The notes: a model not told the origin generated them from the sequence alone. A stretch of DNA of 25,112 bases from Setaria digitata (GCA_003640385.1 RCAB01000706.1:1-25112); one strand, 5' to 3'; positions 8,910 to 21,650 are shown, counted from the stretch's first letter. Numbers and translations are program-made.

Positions 8910-11900
8910 TTACCAAACTGTACAGCGTTCTACTGGATTCAGCTGACTACCTTTACGACAGTCATATGCTTTGCTGAATTCAGGTAAATTTGACAATACT
9001 CCGATGACCCGAAATATCTCAGGACTATGTTCATCAATTAGAACTTGCTGTAATGCTGCTGCTTCTTTCTTATGTCCACACCAAAACTAAAAGAAATTAT
9101 AATTAAAATTAATTACTCCATTATTTTATCAAGCTAATTTATTATTATATTTTAGTTCATAAAATGATTTGCTTATCAAATATGATAAGTAAATGATTTT
9201 CTTAAAAGCATACGTGAGCATAGGAGAGGAAGAATACTTGATCATTCGAGAAATTTTGAAAACCTGGCAAATGTGGTTCCTCATGTCCCAATTGTTCCAC
9301 AAATTTCCTATAAGCCTGAAATTGAAACTATCATTTAGATCATCATAATTTTTGCTAATTCGCACTGATAAAAATAAAACAACAGTAATGATATCAGCAG
9401 TGGTAGCTGTCGCATACTTACAACCAAATAAAGCCTGTTCCATTGTTACTAAATTAAGCTAATCAGCAGTGATATAGTGATAAAATGATAGAAACAAACC
9501 CTATAAGCTTCTTTTACACCACCATTATCAGCTATATTTTCACCTTGCGTAAGTTTACCATTAACCTAGAATGAGCAAAAATAATGAAATGATTTAAAAA
9601 AAAAAGAAAAAAGGAAAAAGCTCAGAAGTTATTATTATTTTTTGGTACAATTACATTTTATCTCACATGTGATAAATTTTGCTTTATGATCAAATAGATA
9701 ATGCATAATATAATTAATACTAATAACTATCCATTAAGGTATAATTAACATTATATAACTAACATCAACCATTCATATGACATGAATTATGAAAATCTAA
9801 AAAGATTTTTTCGATAAAACTCCATTCACTTTATATATGACCAACATTGGACATGATAAAATATATAATTAACATTAATTAATTACTTACAATATATTTA
9901 ATTGGCATAAACTATTCATGTGATGTGAATGCTGAAAATGCTATGGAATTGCTGGAAAATGAACTGAAAATAAGAATATTTTGTGCTAGTAAATGGAAAA
10001 AAAAATTGAAATTTCCCTTAAAAAAAAAGGACCAAATTTAATTAAAATCTAATTAACCTTATAATCCGTATTTGGTACAATATATGAGCTATACTGATCA
10101 ATAATACATTCTTTTCGTTTAGCAAAACCTTTATACGAATCCTCATTCCACCAATTTAACAGATTACCTTCCTTATCATATTGACTCCCTTAAAACAACA
10201 TTCAACATAATTAATTCACTTAAAAAAAAAAAAAAAAAGAACGAGAAAAAGAATTTTTAGAAAATGTTGATAATAATATAAATTGATATTGCATAATAGT
10301 TTTAGTAAAAGCAAGGAAAAAGGAAATGTTAATTTTTCAAATGAATTAAAATTTATTAATTAAAAAAAGAAATAGAAAATAAATTTCATTTATTCCTGCA
10401 AAAAAAAAAAAATGATAATAGCAGAGCTATTAATTAGATTTTAATTTTAGTAAAATTCAATTTTTCAAGTAAGAAAAATTTAGTAAGAATTTGAAAATTT
10501 TTAATAATTTACAAATGATAATAATTATCATAATAAAACCTTGATCGTCAAAGCCATGTGTAACTTCATGTCCTATTACTGCACCTATTGCACCATAATT
10601 TACCATCCTCAAAAGGATCAAAAATGTATTAAAACATGGAGATAATTCGTTATCATGATAAATGATAAAATGATAATGGTAAAACTCTGATCGTTCAGAA
10701 CTATCATCAATGTTGACAATAAATTATACATTTTGAAATAGTTGCGAATTTCAATTTAATTTAATCAACAATGAAGAAAATAAAGTTTTTTCTTGATAAA
10801 TTTAAAAAGAAAAAAGAATGAAATGTTTACGTGAATATAATTAATATAGAAATAAAAGAAATGAAAAATAAACTTAAATTTACTTATAAAAAACAAACAA
10901 ACAAACTTTGGATATGAGCCACTAAAAAATGGTGGCTTGAGAATTCCTGCCGGAAATGCTAAAAATAATCAACAATAATTTCTAAAATACATTTAAAAAA
11001 AAAAAAAAAAATTTTTGAAGCGATAGTTTTGCTTGCTGTTTTTATTTTTTAATTAAAATTAGAATTTAAAAAAAAATCCCAAAGCAGAAAAAAATTATTT
11101 CATTGATCATTTGTATAATGTTATTTGCAAAAATTTTACTCATAGTGTAAAAATTTAACAAAAAGAAAAAAAAAAAAAAGGAAATGCTAATTTATTAATT
11201 AAAAATAATTTCAAAAATTCTATTAATTAAAACAATCAACTTACTTAAGGCATTTTTTTCCGGTGAATAAAATGCATTGACAACGGCTGGACTTACTTCG
11301 AATTCATTTTTATCAAATGGCTCTTTTATTCGTAGAAATTCCTTTTCCTGTGACCACATAAGTACCTTCCTTAGCAAATCGAAATATGAATCTTCAGTAG
11401 TAAAATTTAACTGTAAAATAAAATTTATTATAAAAATAATATTGATAAATATATTCTCAAACAAATAAGGTTAAAAATTTCAGCCTTATTTTGTTTTGTT
11501 TTTTTAATTAAAATTTAAGAATAAAAAATGAATGCAACAATTAATTACTTATTGATGTTAATGTATAAAGTAGATAAAAAAAAAAAAGTTTTTTTCATAA
11601 ACTTTTTTTCTTTTTCTTTTTTTTTGTTTAAATCATAGATAATTTTATTTATTCCAATCAATTAAACAATTCATATTGAAGTGGTCAATAAAAAGCAATT
11701 TCAAAAATTATCATTTTCATCTCTTTTCCTATTACTAATTGCTATTTTGTTTTAGCAATTTTATTGCATAGAATTTTAATCGCTAATTTTAAAATTATGC
11801 TGAAGAAAAAAGGAAAAAAAAAAAAAAAAGAAAACGAAAATTTTCATTAATAAATATCACACTTTTTCGTAATGCTGATCAAGTGCCGTATAATTATTGA

Positions 11901-11940
11901 TAAAATCAGGATAACCAATATTGTTTATCATGCTTACTAC
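8910..11940 (-). CDS. M13 peptidase exons 12-19: catalytic domain
   Basis: Exon 11940-11863 has IGYPDF. Exon 11410-11245 has VVNAFYSPEKNAL. Exon 10958-10907 has FPAGILKPPFF. Exon 10607-10540 holds the zinc site GHEVTHGFDD, two zinc histidines plus the catalytic Glu. Exon 10188-10058 reads YDKEGNLLNWW. Exon 9565-9500 has GENIADNGG, the third zinc ligand Glu and the Asp that orients the histidine. Exon 9315-9214 ends SYAH. Exon 9086-8910 has FWCG, DEHSPEIFRVIG and the end CTVW followed by TAA at 8912-8910. The functional residues agree with the family, apart from conservative changes such as Val in HEVTH. Confidence 0.93.
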
Positions 11941-14900
11941 CTGAAAACTGATAATTTGCTAACATTTCAATATTTTCATTCAATATCACGATGAATATTT
12001 TCATTATCGCACGGTAAAATTTAGTCTAAGAAGTGAGAAATAATATTAATATTAAAATGAATTAATTTAATTCTGTAATTAAAAAAAAAAAGCATTCAAT
12101 GAACAATGTAATTTGGTTTCTTTTTTATTTTTTTATTTTTTATTTTTTCAATACCATTTTCTAGTGAATGCATTTTTTTTTTCATTGCTTATTTAGCTGA
12201 TTATTTAATTCAAGCTACTAACTAACTAATTAAAAATTAACTCACTAACCAACTAACTAATTCAAGTTCTCATAAATTGCGAATTACAATTTCTAATAAG
12301 TTCAATTAAATTGATTAAAGTATTAAATTCAAATCGATATTTGATCAATAGCTAAATTTTAAAAAGTACAATCTCTATCTTTTTTTTTTTTCTTTTTTTC
12401 TTCTCCTGCAGTAATTAAGTCATCAGATTGTGCCAAAAACTGAAAATATTAGTCCACCCATATGCCAAGTTTATTAATTAATTACTCAAACTTCCTCCTG
12501 TAATTATGTTTCACTGAAAAAGAAAAAAAAAAAAAAATGGACACGTAAAATGGTTAATGAATAAATGAAAACCTTTTGTACGGCAACTTTTTTTGTTTCC
12601 TCATCCATCCAATCACTTTCATGAACAAGTTCTTTGAATGCTTCTTGAAGATTTGCAATCATTTTCTGTAGAAAAATATTTCCCTCTTTTTATTTTCTTT
12701 TAAATTATTTATAATAAAAAGATTAAAAAAAAAAAAAAAAATGATTTATGAATGAAAAAATAATTTCTAACAATACGAATTTTGAAATATCATGAAAATG
12801 AGTAAATTTCACTAACATATATATATACATTAAGTTAATTAACAATTAATTAAAGCAAACATTGAAAATTTAAATTTTCAGTTTTTAAATTGCAAACAGA
12901 AAAAAATAAAACTTGAACAAAGTCCAAATTGTATATGGCTAATTAGGTTATAAAATTTTGTAGAAATTAATAACAAAAAAGAAAAAAAAATTAGCGAAAA
13001 AGAAAATTTCCCTGAAAATTTTTATTTTAATTAAAGGAAAAAGAAAGAATTAAATTCAATAAAAATTGCCGCCTAACCAATGCCTCTGTTTTATCAGTGG
13101 AATCGAAATGCTCACGAACATAAAGTGCTCCACCAGCTAACGGTAGCAAGTTAATTGCGCCTTGTGCGCATTCTTTCCAACGTGGTGATTTCGTTTGCTG
13201 CCCAGTCATTACCCGTAAAAAAACCTACAATCAACTAATTAACCTCCTAATTAGTCAAATTAAGTGATTAAAACCAATAATTAACAGTAATATTTTAGTA
13301 ATAGATGGGAAAAAAAAAAAGAAAAGAAAAAAATTTTCCAAAAAATTTCCCATTAAATTATAACAAAAATGTGCAAAATTTCTTAATTTTACCAACAGGG
13401 TAATTCAAATATTTTGCTGAATATAATAGAATATGATCTTTTTTTTTCCTATATTTTTTGTTGTTCTTTTTTTTTTTTTCAAAAGAAACCATTTTGTGTG
13501 TTTTTTTTTTTTATTGTGAATATTTCAATTATCTCCTAATTATCAAATATATTTATAATTTATTCATTTAAATGTTTGTCATTAATTATACATTCATTTG
13601 CATGACTAGTGCAATAGCTTATATCAATTCTCTAGACAAAATAATTTCCACAATTTGCTATTCTAATATACTTTCATTGTGACATTAATTAGAAAAAAAA
13701 AAAAAAAAAAAATTCGCTCTTTAATTTAATCATTTCTCATTTTAATTAAATCTTCCAAAAAGATCGCAAAAAAAAAAAAAAAAAAGAAAGCACTTGATTT
13801 TTTTTTTATTAACTCATGTTGTAACATTTTGCTTAATTAGATTAATTAGCACTACCTGTTTGATGTCCTCATATCGTCCATCTAATATTTTCACCCATGA
13901 ATGTACAATTCGCCAAAAAATATAATTTGCCAACAAATGATTGCTATTATTATTAATTAATTTGGCAACATTATACATATAATCAACTTCACCAACAATT
14001 ATTTGCGTGTCATTACTAATTGATTTATGAATTGATTTTGGTGCTATTTGATAGAAGAAAGTTAGCCATTCAATCTGAAATTTTCAATTTTTAATTTATT
14101 TTTTATTATGAATGAAAAGATTTTCATTTTGTACAATATTGTCACCACTTCCTTATTTAAAGGGACGAATTTTAAAAAATTTAAAAAATACCACTTTTAA
14201 AACTTAAAAATGCTATGACTAATAAAAAATGATGAAAAAATGCTAATAAAAAGCATATAAAAATGCAAATAAAAACATAAAAAATGTTATTTTTTTTCTT
14301 TTTATTTTTGGCATTTGATTCATAATTAATAATTTTCTTTTAACTATTAAAAATTTTGCTGAATTGTGAAAATTTTCGAAATTAAAAAAAAAAAAAAAAA
14401 GAAAGTATTAATAACCTCTGGAAATAATGTATATAAATCGGAAATTGTTCGTCCATTATACAGCCGTGTACTGTTACGCCGATCATCTTCCGGTACAATA
14501 AACTAAAATAAAATACATTCAAATCAGAAATTGTTCCTTTAAATCGAAATACTAATAAGAAATTAATTGCCACGGTAAAGTATTATGTCAAAATTAAGCA
14601 AAACATACACAAAATGATTTTCAGCGGAAAAAAAAAAAATTTGTCAAATTAGTGAATTTTTTTTTTTGCTTATATTTTTTTCTTAATTTTTATCCTTTCA
14701 TCTGACAAAACTTCAAAAAACACACTGTTATTTTTCATTACATTATAAATTTATTTCGCTGTTCTGTCAATTTAATTTGAAGAAATTGTCATTTCACTTT
14801 TTATTTTATTTATTCAGTTATTCATTTTTTTTTTTTTTTGTTGTTGTTATTTTTCAGTTTTCTCTGTCATTTTATGGAATTATTTTGTTTACTTTTATTT

Positions 14901-15492
14901 GATAAATTAATTTACTCGAGCAAATTTTGTTGTTTTGTGCTTCATCCTGTCAGTTCATGAAAGTTTTTTTTTTTTTTTCATATCGGTTCTTTTATCACAT
15001 TTTAAAATTGCCCAAACTAACGAGGAAAGTGAATATGACAGTAATTTAACTCAGATGATTATTAATACAGTAGCTGAAGTTGGAAGACGAATAATTGATC
15101 TTAAATGTGATTATAATAACTGTTTTATTCATTGTCATTATAGTCAATGCTCAATGCTACTAGAAATGATAGTTGATAAACTAATTATCACTATCAGCAT
15201 ATGTCTTTAAATTAGTCATGAGAGTGATCATAATTTTTTGACAAAAAAATGTGACACTAAAAAAAGGATTTTTTTTTTAATATATACTCTTAAAAAATAT
15301 TTTTTGGGACAATAACACTGGTCATATAACTATAACAAATAAATAAATAAAATTAGTTTAATAAATGACTTAATAAAAATTTAATCAAAAATTAACGTTT
15401 AAATTTAATAAATAAACAAAAGTTTAATAAATGAATAAAATGTATTGAAAAATGTTTTTTTTTAATCAACAATAATAATAATAATAACAATA

Positions 15493-15554
<62 letters not shown>

Positions 15555-17599
15555 TAATAATAATAAATGATAAGATTACAGTAAGTGATATTAATCTGAC
15601 GCAATATTACGTCATTAGCTGTCGAGAAAAAAAGTAATTGACATTTTCAAAAAATAAAAAATGCTGAAATAGCGAATTTCTCTCACCTCAGCAAATTTTT
15701 TTTCAAAATTGATAATACTGTTGAGAGCATTAATTAGTTTCGTCAGATCATACGTAACATTTGCGTCATCGAGCAGTAATTTGATCACATCAAGTTGATA
15801 TTGTTTATAAGCATTTAAATGCTTTGAAAACATCGACGTATTGAGGTAATAATCACGTGAACCACGTCCCAAGCCAAGCACACCTTGATCAATCTAAAAT
15901 TTCATTCATTTAATGAATGCTTTTAATATCTGAATTCATTTTTGCTAATTTCAATTAGAGATAGAATATTTTTCAACTGTAAAAGAAAAAAAAAAAAAAG
16001 AAAACTCCACATTTCTTCAGGTATCAACAGAGAGGGAAAAAAAAGTCAAGATTCAATTAAATGATAGATTTGAAATTTTTATAAGTTAGTTTTTAGCAAA
16101 AATTTTATTTCAAATTTCCAGAATTTTTTACAGTAATTTTTTTTTTTTTTTCACTTTTAAAATAAATAATTTTTTACTTTCAATCCGTATTTTCTTGCTT
16201 CCTGGAGAAAAAAAAAAACAAAAAAAGAAAAATGATGATAAAAATTAAATTGTTTTCCAAATTCTACCTACTGGAAAAAGTTTTTAATTATTATGAAAGC
16301 ATTAGCGATGATTGTAGAATAATCCTTTAGTAGCAATTCGAATTTAACGCAAAAACTAATTAAAGATATCGTTGAAGAGTTTTTTTTTTGTCATTAAAAT
16401 AACTGAGTAGTTGTAATTCTTTATGTGTTATTTTGAGTAATTTTATTTATTCTCTATGTGTTATTTATGTATTTATTTGTTTATTCAGTTATTTAAAGTA
16501 CTATTTTCAAGGAAATGAAAAAACGGAATGAAAATTAAGTTTGATCTATAGCGAATTTAAATGATAACGAGTTTTAATATTCATGCGATTGTCTCAATCA
16601 ATGGATTATTTGCTGTCATTAATTGAATTAGAAAGGCAGGAATTTTTTCTTTTTTAATTTATTATTTAAAGTATGATAGAATAGTCGAAAAACAAACGTA
16701 TAAGGTATTTCTTGTTGTATTTTTCGCATCCGCATAGACATAAATTTGAAAAAAAATTTCATTTCCAAAGTATCGACGAGATGAGGCCAAAATATGAGTA
16801 AGATCAAATGAATAATCACTCCAATCATTATTTTTATTATTATTATTATTATCCAATAATGGCCATTTAGCCAATTGACGTAGTGCTCCTAGTAACTGCC
16901 TAAAAAAAATATGATTTATTTGATAAAAATTTTGGTAAAAATTTTAAATTAAAAATATAATTCATTTAAAATACATAAATATTTTGAATTAATTTAAAGC
17001 AATACCTCAGCAATCACTATTGCTATACTTTAACACTGTAACATTTATGAGGCAAAGATTAAGAATTAAAGAAAAAAAAAATAAATAAATAAAAATAAAA
17101 ATTTTCAAAACTTTAATATCAATGACAACGTAATGAGAAATATGAATGAAAAAAGAAAAAAAAAAATAATACGGTGATAAACTTTTGAAGTGACTTCATG
17201 AAATGAATTAAAAAAAAAAAAAAAAGTGAGAGAAATGAAATGAAATATCAATAGAAAGAAACAGAAATGTGATTAAAAAAAAAAAAAAAAAATAATCAAA
17301 TTATGAAATTTACAAAATAATTAATGAAGTTATTTTTGTGATAAACAATATTCCATTTTCTGATACTACTTCATTGTTAGGAATAAATAATAATTCACTG
17401 TTGTAGCAGCTGATATTGAATCGTAATATTTTCATCTTATATCAACTATTATTATCAGGGAAATCTTAAATAAACGAAATTGTAAAATGTACGATGATTT
17501 GGCTGAATCAAGTTTGGTTGTATTCATGCATGTTTTGTAAGCAATTCGTGTCATTTCAATGGATCGCGATTCTGATGCAGCATTGGATTCTAGCAATAC

Positions 17600-17631
<32 letters not shown>

Positions 17632-18352
17632 TATTGATTAATAATCATGATTATTAAAATACTGAGAGAAAATTACTGAAATTGTGCAGGAAAAGTATGT
17701 ATTTTTATATCATTCCTCTTCACAAAATCAAGCTAATGATTTATCATTTATCACTAAAATACTAATTGCAAAACTATTGATATTATGCACAAAAAAAGGT
17801 AAGTAAAATATTGTTATTAGCAAAGCTAACTTATTATTCTCCATACTGCATATTCTCATACATACAAGTTTTATTCTCTATCAATTTCAGAAATTACTAC
17901 TGAAATGAGAAATACTGTAGAGGTGAAAAATGCTACAGCATTAGTTCAATTGGTTGATAATAATAGTGATAAGAGAAATAGCATTTTTTTAATTTTTAAC
18001 ACTTCCTGCTAAACATATAGTAGCATTATATTTGCAAAATTTAGTGAAAAAAAAAATTTTTTTTTTTTTTTTAAATTTTTTAAATTTCCAACAAAAAAAA
18101 TTACCTTTCATTTGTTGTCGAACATTTTCCCTAACAGATGCAAATGTACCATAAGCAAACATATCATCCGGTATGATATGATCACGATTCCACTGGCCAC
18201 ATGCATATTCAAAAAAATTCTCACATGGATCAGCTGATAAATTCATTGCCATTAACTTAAAATATTTACATTAATATTCATTAACAAAATTTATTATACG
18301 ATTATAATTTTATCAACAAAAAGAAATCATTTTATCAGTAAAAAGTTACTGC

Positions 18353-18439
<87 letters not shown>

Positions 18440-21400
18440 TAAAGCTGTATGAATGAGTCTATTTAATAGAAAAATTAAACTTGAAATAATTTGATGCTCA
18501 TTAATATATTTAATATTTATGACTATCCCAGAGCTACAGCAATGTTGATTACGATCATTTGCAAAAATGATTAAGTGCAAAATTTCAATGACAAAAATTT
18601 TCACATTGTATCAATGCCATCATTAATGATAAGATATAAATTCATTGCTCTTTCCCAGACAGCTGATATTTTATCATATGAAATTGTTAAGAATATTGAA
18701 AAAAAAAAAAGAAAAAAAAAAGTGATAGCAATATATTACGAGTGTTAATCATAACACTATTATCAATCAATTATTAGCATTGATTTCAAAATATTCTAAT
18801 CTATTAAAAATATTACTCGTTTCAATATATTCAAAATTATAATAAATCGTAATATAAATCTGATGAATAAATTTCCTTTTTTTTTTTTTTTTTTTTTAAA
18901 TTTTTGCCTAACTTCAAAAGTTAATTAGCAGATAAAACAATGCATCATCATGCGATCAATTAATTATGCATGAAATTTAAATTTATATGTCAAAGAATTC
19001 CTAAATAGCTTATTCTTCAGTTCTCCTATTGTGATAAATTAAAATCTAGTAAGGAAGAAGGTCTGAAAAAATTGAAATAATTAATAAATTCATTACGAGA
19101 TTATTCGCTGCTTGAACGCAACCTTTTGTTAAGCATACCCGTTTCTCAACATCTTTATCTATCATATTCTTATCACTGAAATCTTTTTGCCTCAAATCTG
19201 CAAATAAAAAAAAAAAAAAAAAACGAAATGGATGGGATAACAAATCAGTTCGATTTATTATTTAAAAAAGAGAAAACTTCATTATCAGCTACTAATTATA
19301 AAAATAATTGCAAGAATTAATTAGCCTCTCCTTTTTGTTTTGTTTTTGTTTTTTTTTTTTTTTTTTTCAGCTTCATCCGTAATTGCATTTCAATTTTTAC
19401 CAAAAAAGTTATAGGGTAAAAGTTAACAAATGTATTGAAATTTAAATTGAAATAAACCCCTATTAATTATCAGTTTTTATTATAATTGATTGATTTATTT
19501 TATTTTTTTTTTTTTTTAACAAAAACTCACCTGCAGTATCATTATGTAAAGGTAGGAATAATGCCAATAATATAATAATTGTTGTAGCCAGAAGAAATGT
19601 AAGTAAAAGAAAAAATTGTTCAAGTGATGTCCTTCGCCGCCACCACTGAAATTATTATTGTTTTTTTTTTTTTTTAAAAGAAAAAATTCTTTTTTTTAAT
19701 TTAAAATTTTGTTCTTTGTTTTTGTTTTTTTTTTTTTTTTTTGTACAACTTATGAACTATTTTGCTGGATGGAAAATTTGATTAAAGACATCTAAAAATG
19801 ATTGAAAAATGGTTACTATCAATAAGAGTGAAGAGAGTAATTACATTAATTTTTAATTTTCAAAATAAAAATATTTTGGAAAAAACTTTGTCCAAATTCC
19901 AAAAAAAAAAAAAAAAAAAAGGAAAAATGGATTTTGATAAAGAAGTCTGCTAAGAATTTCATTGATTTGAATATTTTTTCTGAATCAAAATTTTAGCATT
20001 TCATTATTTGGAACGAAAATTCAATGTTAAAATTTACAAAATTATTGTTTACTAAACATTGTCAAAGTTTATTGATTGTTTCTGGAAGAAATTAATCCTT
20101 CCAAATCACTGATCAATATACGATCAACTTTTTAATATTACACTTTTAATTCACTTATTCATCAGTTATTCAAAACATTACAAAATTGCTTATTAATGGC
20201 TCATTTAATTTGCCACGGTTTGATTTACTGAATTTAATCAGTGATAATAATTTTTAATTCGATGACATAATTATAAGGCAGTTAATTAGTGCCATAATAT
20301 AGCTAATGATAATGGAATAAAACTTAGATTACTAAGTAATATTTCAGCAATGGCCTTTGATAGTAACCAATTAATTGAAAATAAACGCAAATTTATGATG
20401 AAAATGTTGAAATTTTATAGAAATTTCTTAAATTTCCACCATGAATTGCATTTTCTTTTATTTCATTTCGTTCTTTTAAATTTTCAAAACAGTACTCAAC
20501 AAATTATAGTTATGGATTACTTTTGCTTGGCGTTTGATTAAATTTTAATGAAAATAAGCCTTTTTTTTTTCTGAAATAATTAAATAGAAAAAAAAAATTA
20601 ATCAAAGGAAAATCCTTTATCAGAGTTAATCACTAATTATGATAACAGATAATTGTTTTTTTTTTTTTTTTGTTGTTGTTTTATAATTTTTGTTAAAAAA
20701 GGTTAGAATATTTGTATACTTTGTTTTATTTTACTTTTTTTTTTTTCTTCTTATAGCAAATAAATTAATAAATTTGCTAATCCCTAAGACATTTCTCGAA
20801 TGGTATATGCAACAATACAAAAACTTTCGCGCATCCTTCCATTTAATATCTCTTAAGTAATCATTTCCAAAGTAGATTATTAAGTTCCATTAAGTATGAT
20901 TTCATGTCAACTGCTTGGAAATTTAAAAATTATAAAAGATTTCAAATTTTCAATAAGAAATTTTTTGTGGAAAAAGTTTTTTTTAAGAGATATATGTTTT
21001 AAAAAAAAAAAAAAAGTTGTCAAACATTTGGTATTTATTTAAAAATTGCTAACTTCTGCTACTATTTCCTCTTATCACGAAATAAAAGCAAATATCAAAA
21101 ATGTAACCTTTAACCTTTGGAATAAAGGTATGATTTCCGGTATGAAATTAACATTAAACTATTGGTAAAATCGTTTACATTTTTTGAAATTTTTACTGCT
21201 GTTATGACATGTTAAAAAAAAAAAAAAAAAACAAATGATGTTTGATTATTAAATTTTGAAATTATAAAATTACTTTGTGCAAAAAATTCCTAAGAATAAG
21301 TATAACTGAGTGCTAGAATTGCAATTAAATTTAAAGATAATAAGCACTCAGAGTGCATCCTCATTTAAACCATTCTCTGAACAATTAATTATCACTAATT

Positions 21401-21650
21401 AATTACATGTATTTTATTTTGCAAAACACGAAAAATTTATCATTCACTTTTGATAGCAAATAATTAATAAAAAAAAAAAAAAATTTATGCTACTTCTGAA
21501 TCGAAATAATGAAATATTAATTGGAAAGAGTTAACTACCTGCAAGAATGGTTTACCGCCAGCTGTTTTATAAGACATTCTTGGCGCAAAATGTATATCAT
21601 TAGTTTCGATGCATTGCATAGGTGTAGTTAATGGCAATTGAGAGGATTCG
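8910..21650 (-). CDS. Neprilysin-like M13 zinc metallopeptidase, type II membrane protein, 19 exons
   Basis: M13 (neprilysin/ECE) peptidases cut short bioactive peptides at the cell surface. Exons in coding order: 21650-21539, 19645-19531, 19197-19097, 18255-18105, 17598-17493, 16899-16698, 15893-15687, 14502-14416, 14074-13856, 13224-13078, 12665-12573, 11940-11863, 11410-11245, 10958-10907, 10607-10540, 10188-10058, 9565-9500, 9315-9214, 9086-8910. All junctions are in phase. They give 792 visible codons, or 782 residues from the first in-frame Met; mammalian neprilysin is about 750. Catalytic residues (numbered from that Met): H615-E616-xx-H619, E677 and D681; substrate-groove NAFY at 574-577, H744 and R750; C-terminal CTVW. 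Nothing essential is missing, so it is probably active. Unresolved: the true start, since exon 21650 begins one base inside a codon. Which family member it is cannot be told from this window. Confidence 0.93.
9566..14415 (-). other. M13 peptidase introns over 300 bases, 3' half (content)
   Basis: The long introns are 9566-10057, 10189-10539, 11411-11862, 11941-12572, 12666-13077, 13225-13855 and 14075-14415. All are low-complexity A/T sequence with A or T runs of 10-20. No conserved coding block or structured RNA was seen. Confidence 0.6.
12573..15893 (-). CDS. M13 peptidase exons 7-11: helical N-terminal subdomain
   Basis: Exon 15893-15687 opens IDQGVLGLGRGSRDYYLN, matching the GLPSRDYY region of neprilysins (R265-Y268). 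Exons 14502-14416 and 14074-13856 give PEDDRRNS...ISDLY and the helix ending ANYIFWRIVHSW. Exon 13224-13078 has the WKECA...GALYVREHF block, with its conserved Cys after the Trp. Exon 12665-12573 has WMDEETKKVA. All five exons begin in phase 0, and order and spacing follow the family without gaps. Confidence 0.88.
14503..15686 (-). other. Intron between peptidase exons 7 and 8 (1.2 kb)
   Basis: It holds an AAT microsatellite (15471-15566). On the opposite strand it has a 91-codon open frame (14935-15210) whose part from KIAQTNEESEYDS onward is less biased than surrounding DNA. It is not recognised; see findings. Confidence 0.5.
15471..15566. repeat. AAT trinucleotide microsatellite
   Basis: About 30 AAT units with a few substitutions (AAC, AGT) near the left end and an ATTAAT break at the right. 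It is intronic in the peptidase gene. Confidence 0.9.
15894..18104 (-). other. M13 peptidase introns between exons 4 and 7 (content)
   Basis: The introns are 15894-16697, 16900-17492 and 17599-18104. The first two hold only A/T-rich low-complexity sequence. The third has an opposite-strand open stretch with GTAAGT and TTTCAG signals (17673-18010), discussed in findings. Confidence 0.5.
16698..21650 (-). CDS. M13 peptidase exons 1-6: cytosolic tail, signal anchor, N-terminal ectodomain
   Basis: Exon 21650-21539 codes a short cytosolic tail ending GGKPFLQ; its first in-frame ATG (Met 1) is the eleventh codon. Exon 19645-19531 reads WWRRRTSLEQ and then a hydrophobic run FFLLLTFLLATTIIILLALF (about residues 38-57). 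Positive charges before the helix fit a type II signal anchor. Exon 19197-19097 has the paired cysteines C87 and C92. Exon 18255-18105 carries the family signature CENFFEYACGQW (C110, C118). Exon 17598-17493 continues with RIAYKTCMN. Exon 16899-16698 has an Asn-rich insert (about 202-209) and ends in NTLY before the next block. Confidence 0.88.
16826..16859 (-). repeat. Coding AAT microsatellite (Asn-rich insert)
   Basis: Minus-strand GAT followed by AAT units, one AAA, and more AAT, read in the Asn frame inside peptidase exon 6. It gives DNNNNNKNND. Neprilysins as I know them have no Asn tract here. Confidence 0.8.
18256..19530 (-). other. M13 peptidase introns between exons 2 and 4 (content)
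   Basis: Introns 18256-19096 and 19198-19530. The first contains the long AAT array, whose translation gives a meaningless Ile run. The second contains T/A runs only. Confidence 0.55.
18353..18435. repeat. AAT trinucleotide microsatellite, about 27 perfect units
   Basis: A perfect, uninterrupted array in the intron after the exon with the paired cysteines. The lack of decay suggests it is young or still changing in length. Confidence 0.95.
19646..21538 (-). other. Longest intron of the M13 peptidase (1.9 kb)
   Basis: It separates the cytosolic-tail exon from the transmembrane exon, a common place for long introns. It contains T and A runs (e.g. about 19720-19742 and 19901-19920). A 63-codon + strand open frame near 20350-20541 looks like chance. 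No nested gene is supported. Confidence 0.55.

Noticed and set aside
9129..9443. Minus-strand frame starting MEQALFGCKYATATT
   Set aside because: It crosses the real peptidase exon 9315-9214 in a different frame. The flanking exons join directly in phase (EAYR then AYRKF) without it.
11277..11468. + strand frame opposite peptidase exon 13
   Set aside because: Antisense shadow of the VVNAFY exon.
16628..16828. Second minus frame over peptidase exon 6
   Set aside because: Only the other frame gives the SRRYFGNEIFFQIYVYAD continuity with neighbouring exons; this one is a shadow.
18335..18604. Poly-isoleucine frame
   Set aside because: Translation of the AAT microsatellite; not a protein.
20350..20541. 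+ strand 63-codon frame in the long intron
   Set aside because: Phe/Leu/Asn-rich, as expected by chance in A+T-rich DNA; no splice partners or homology.
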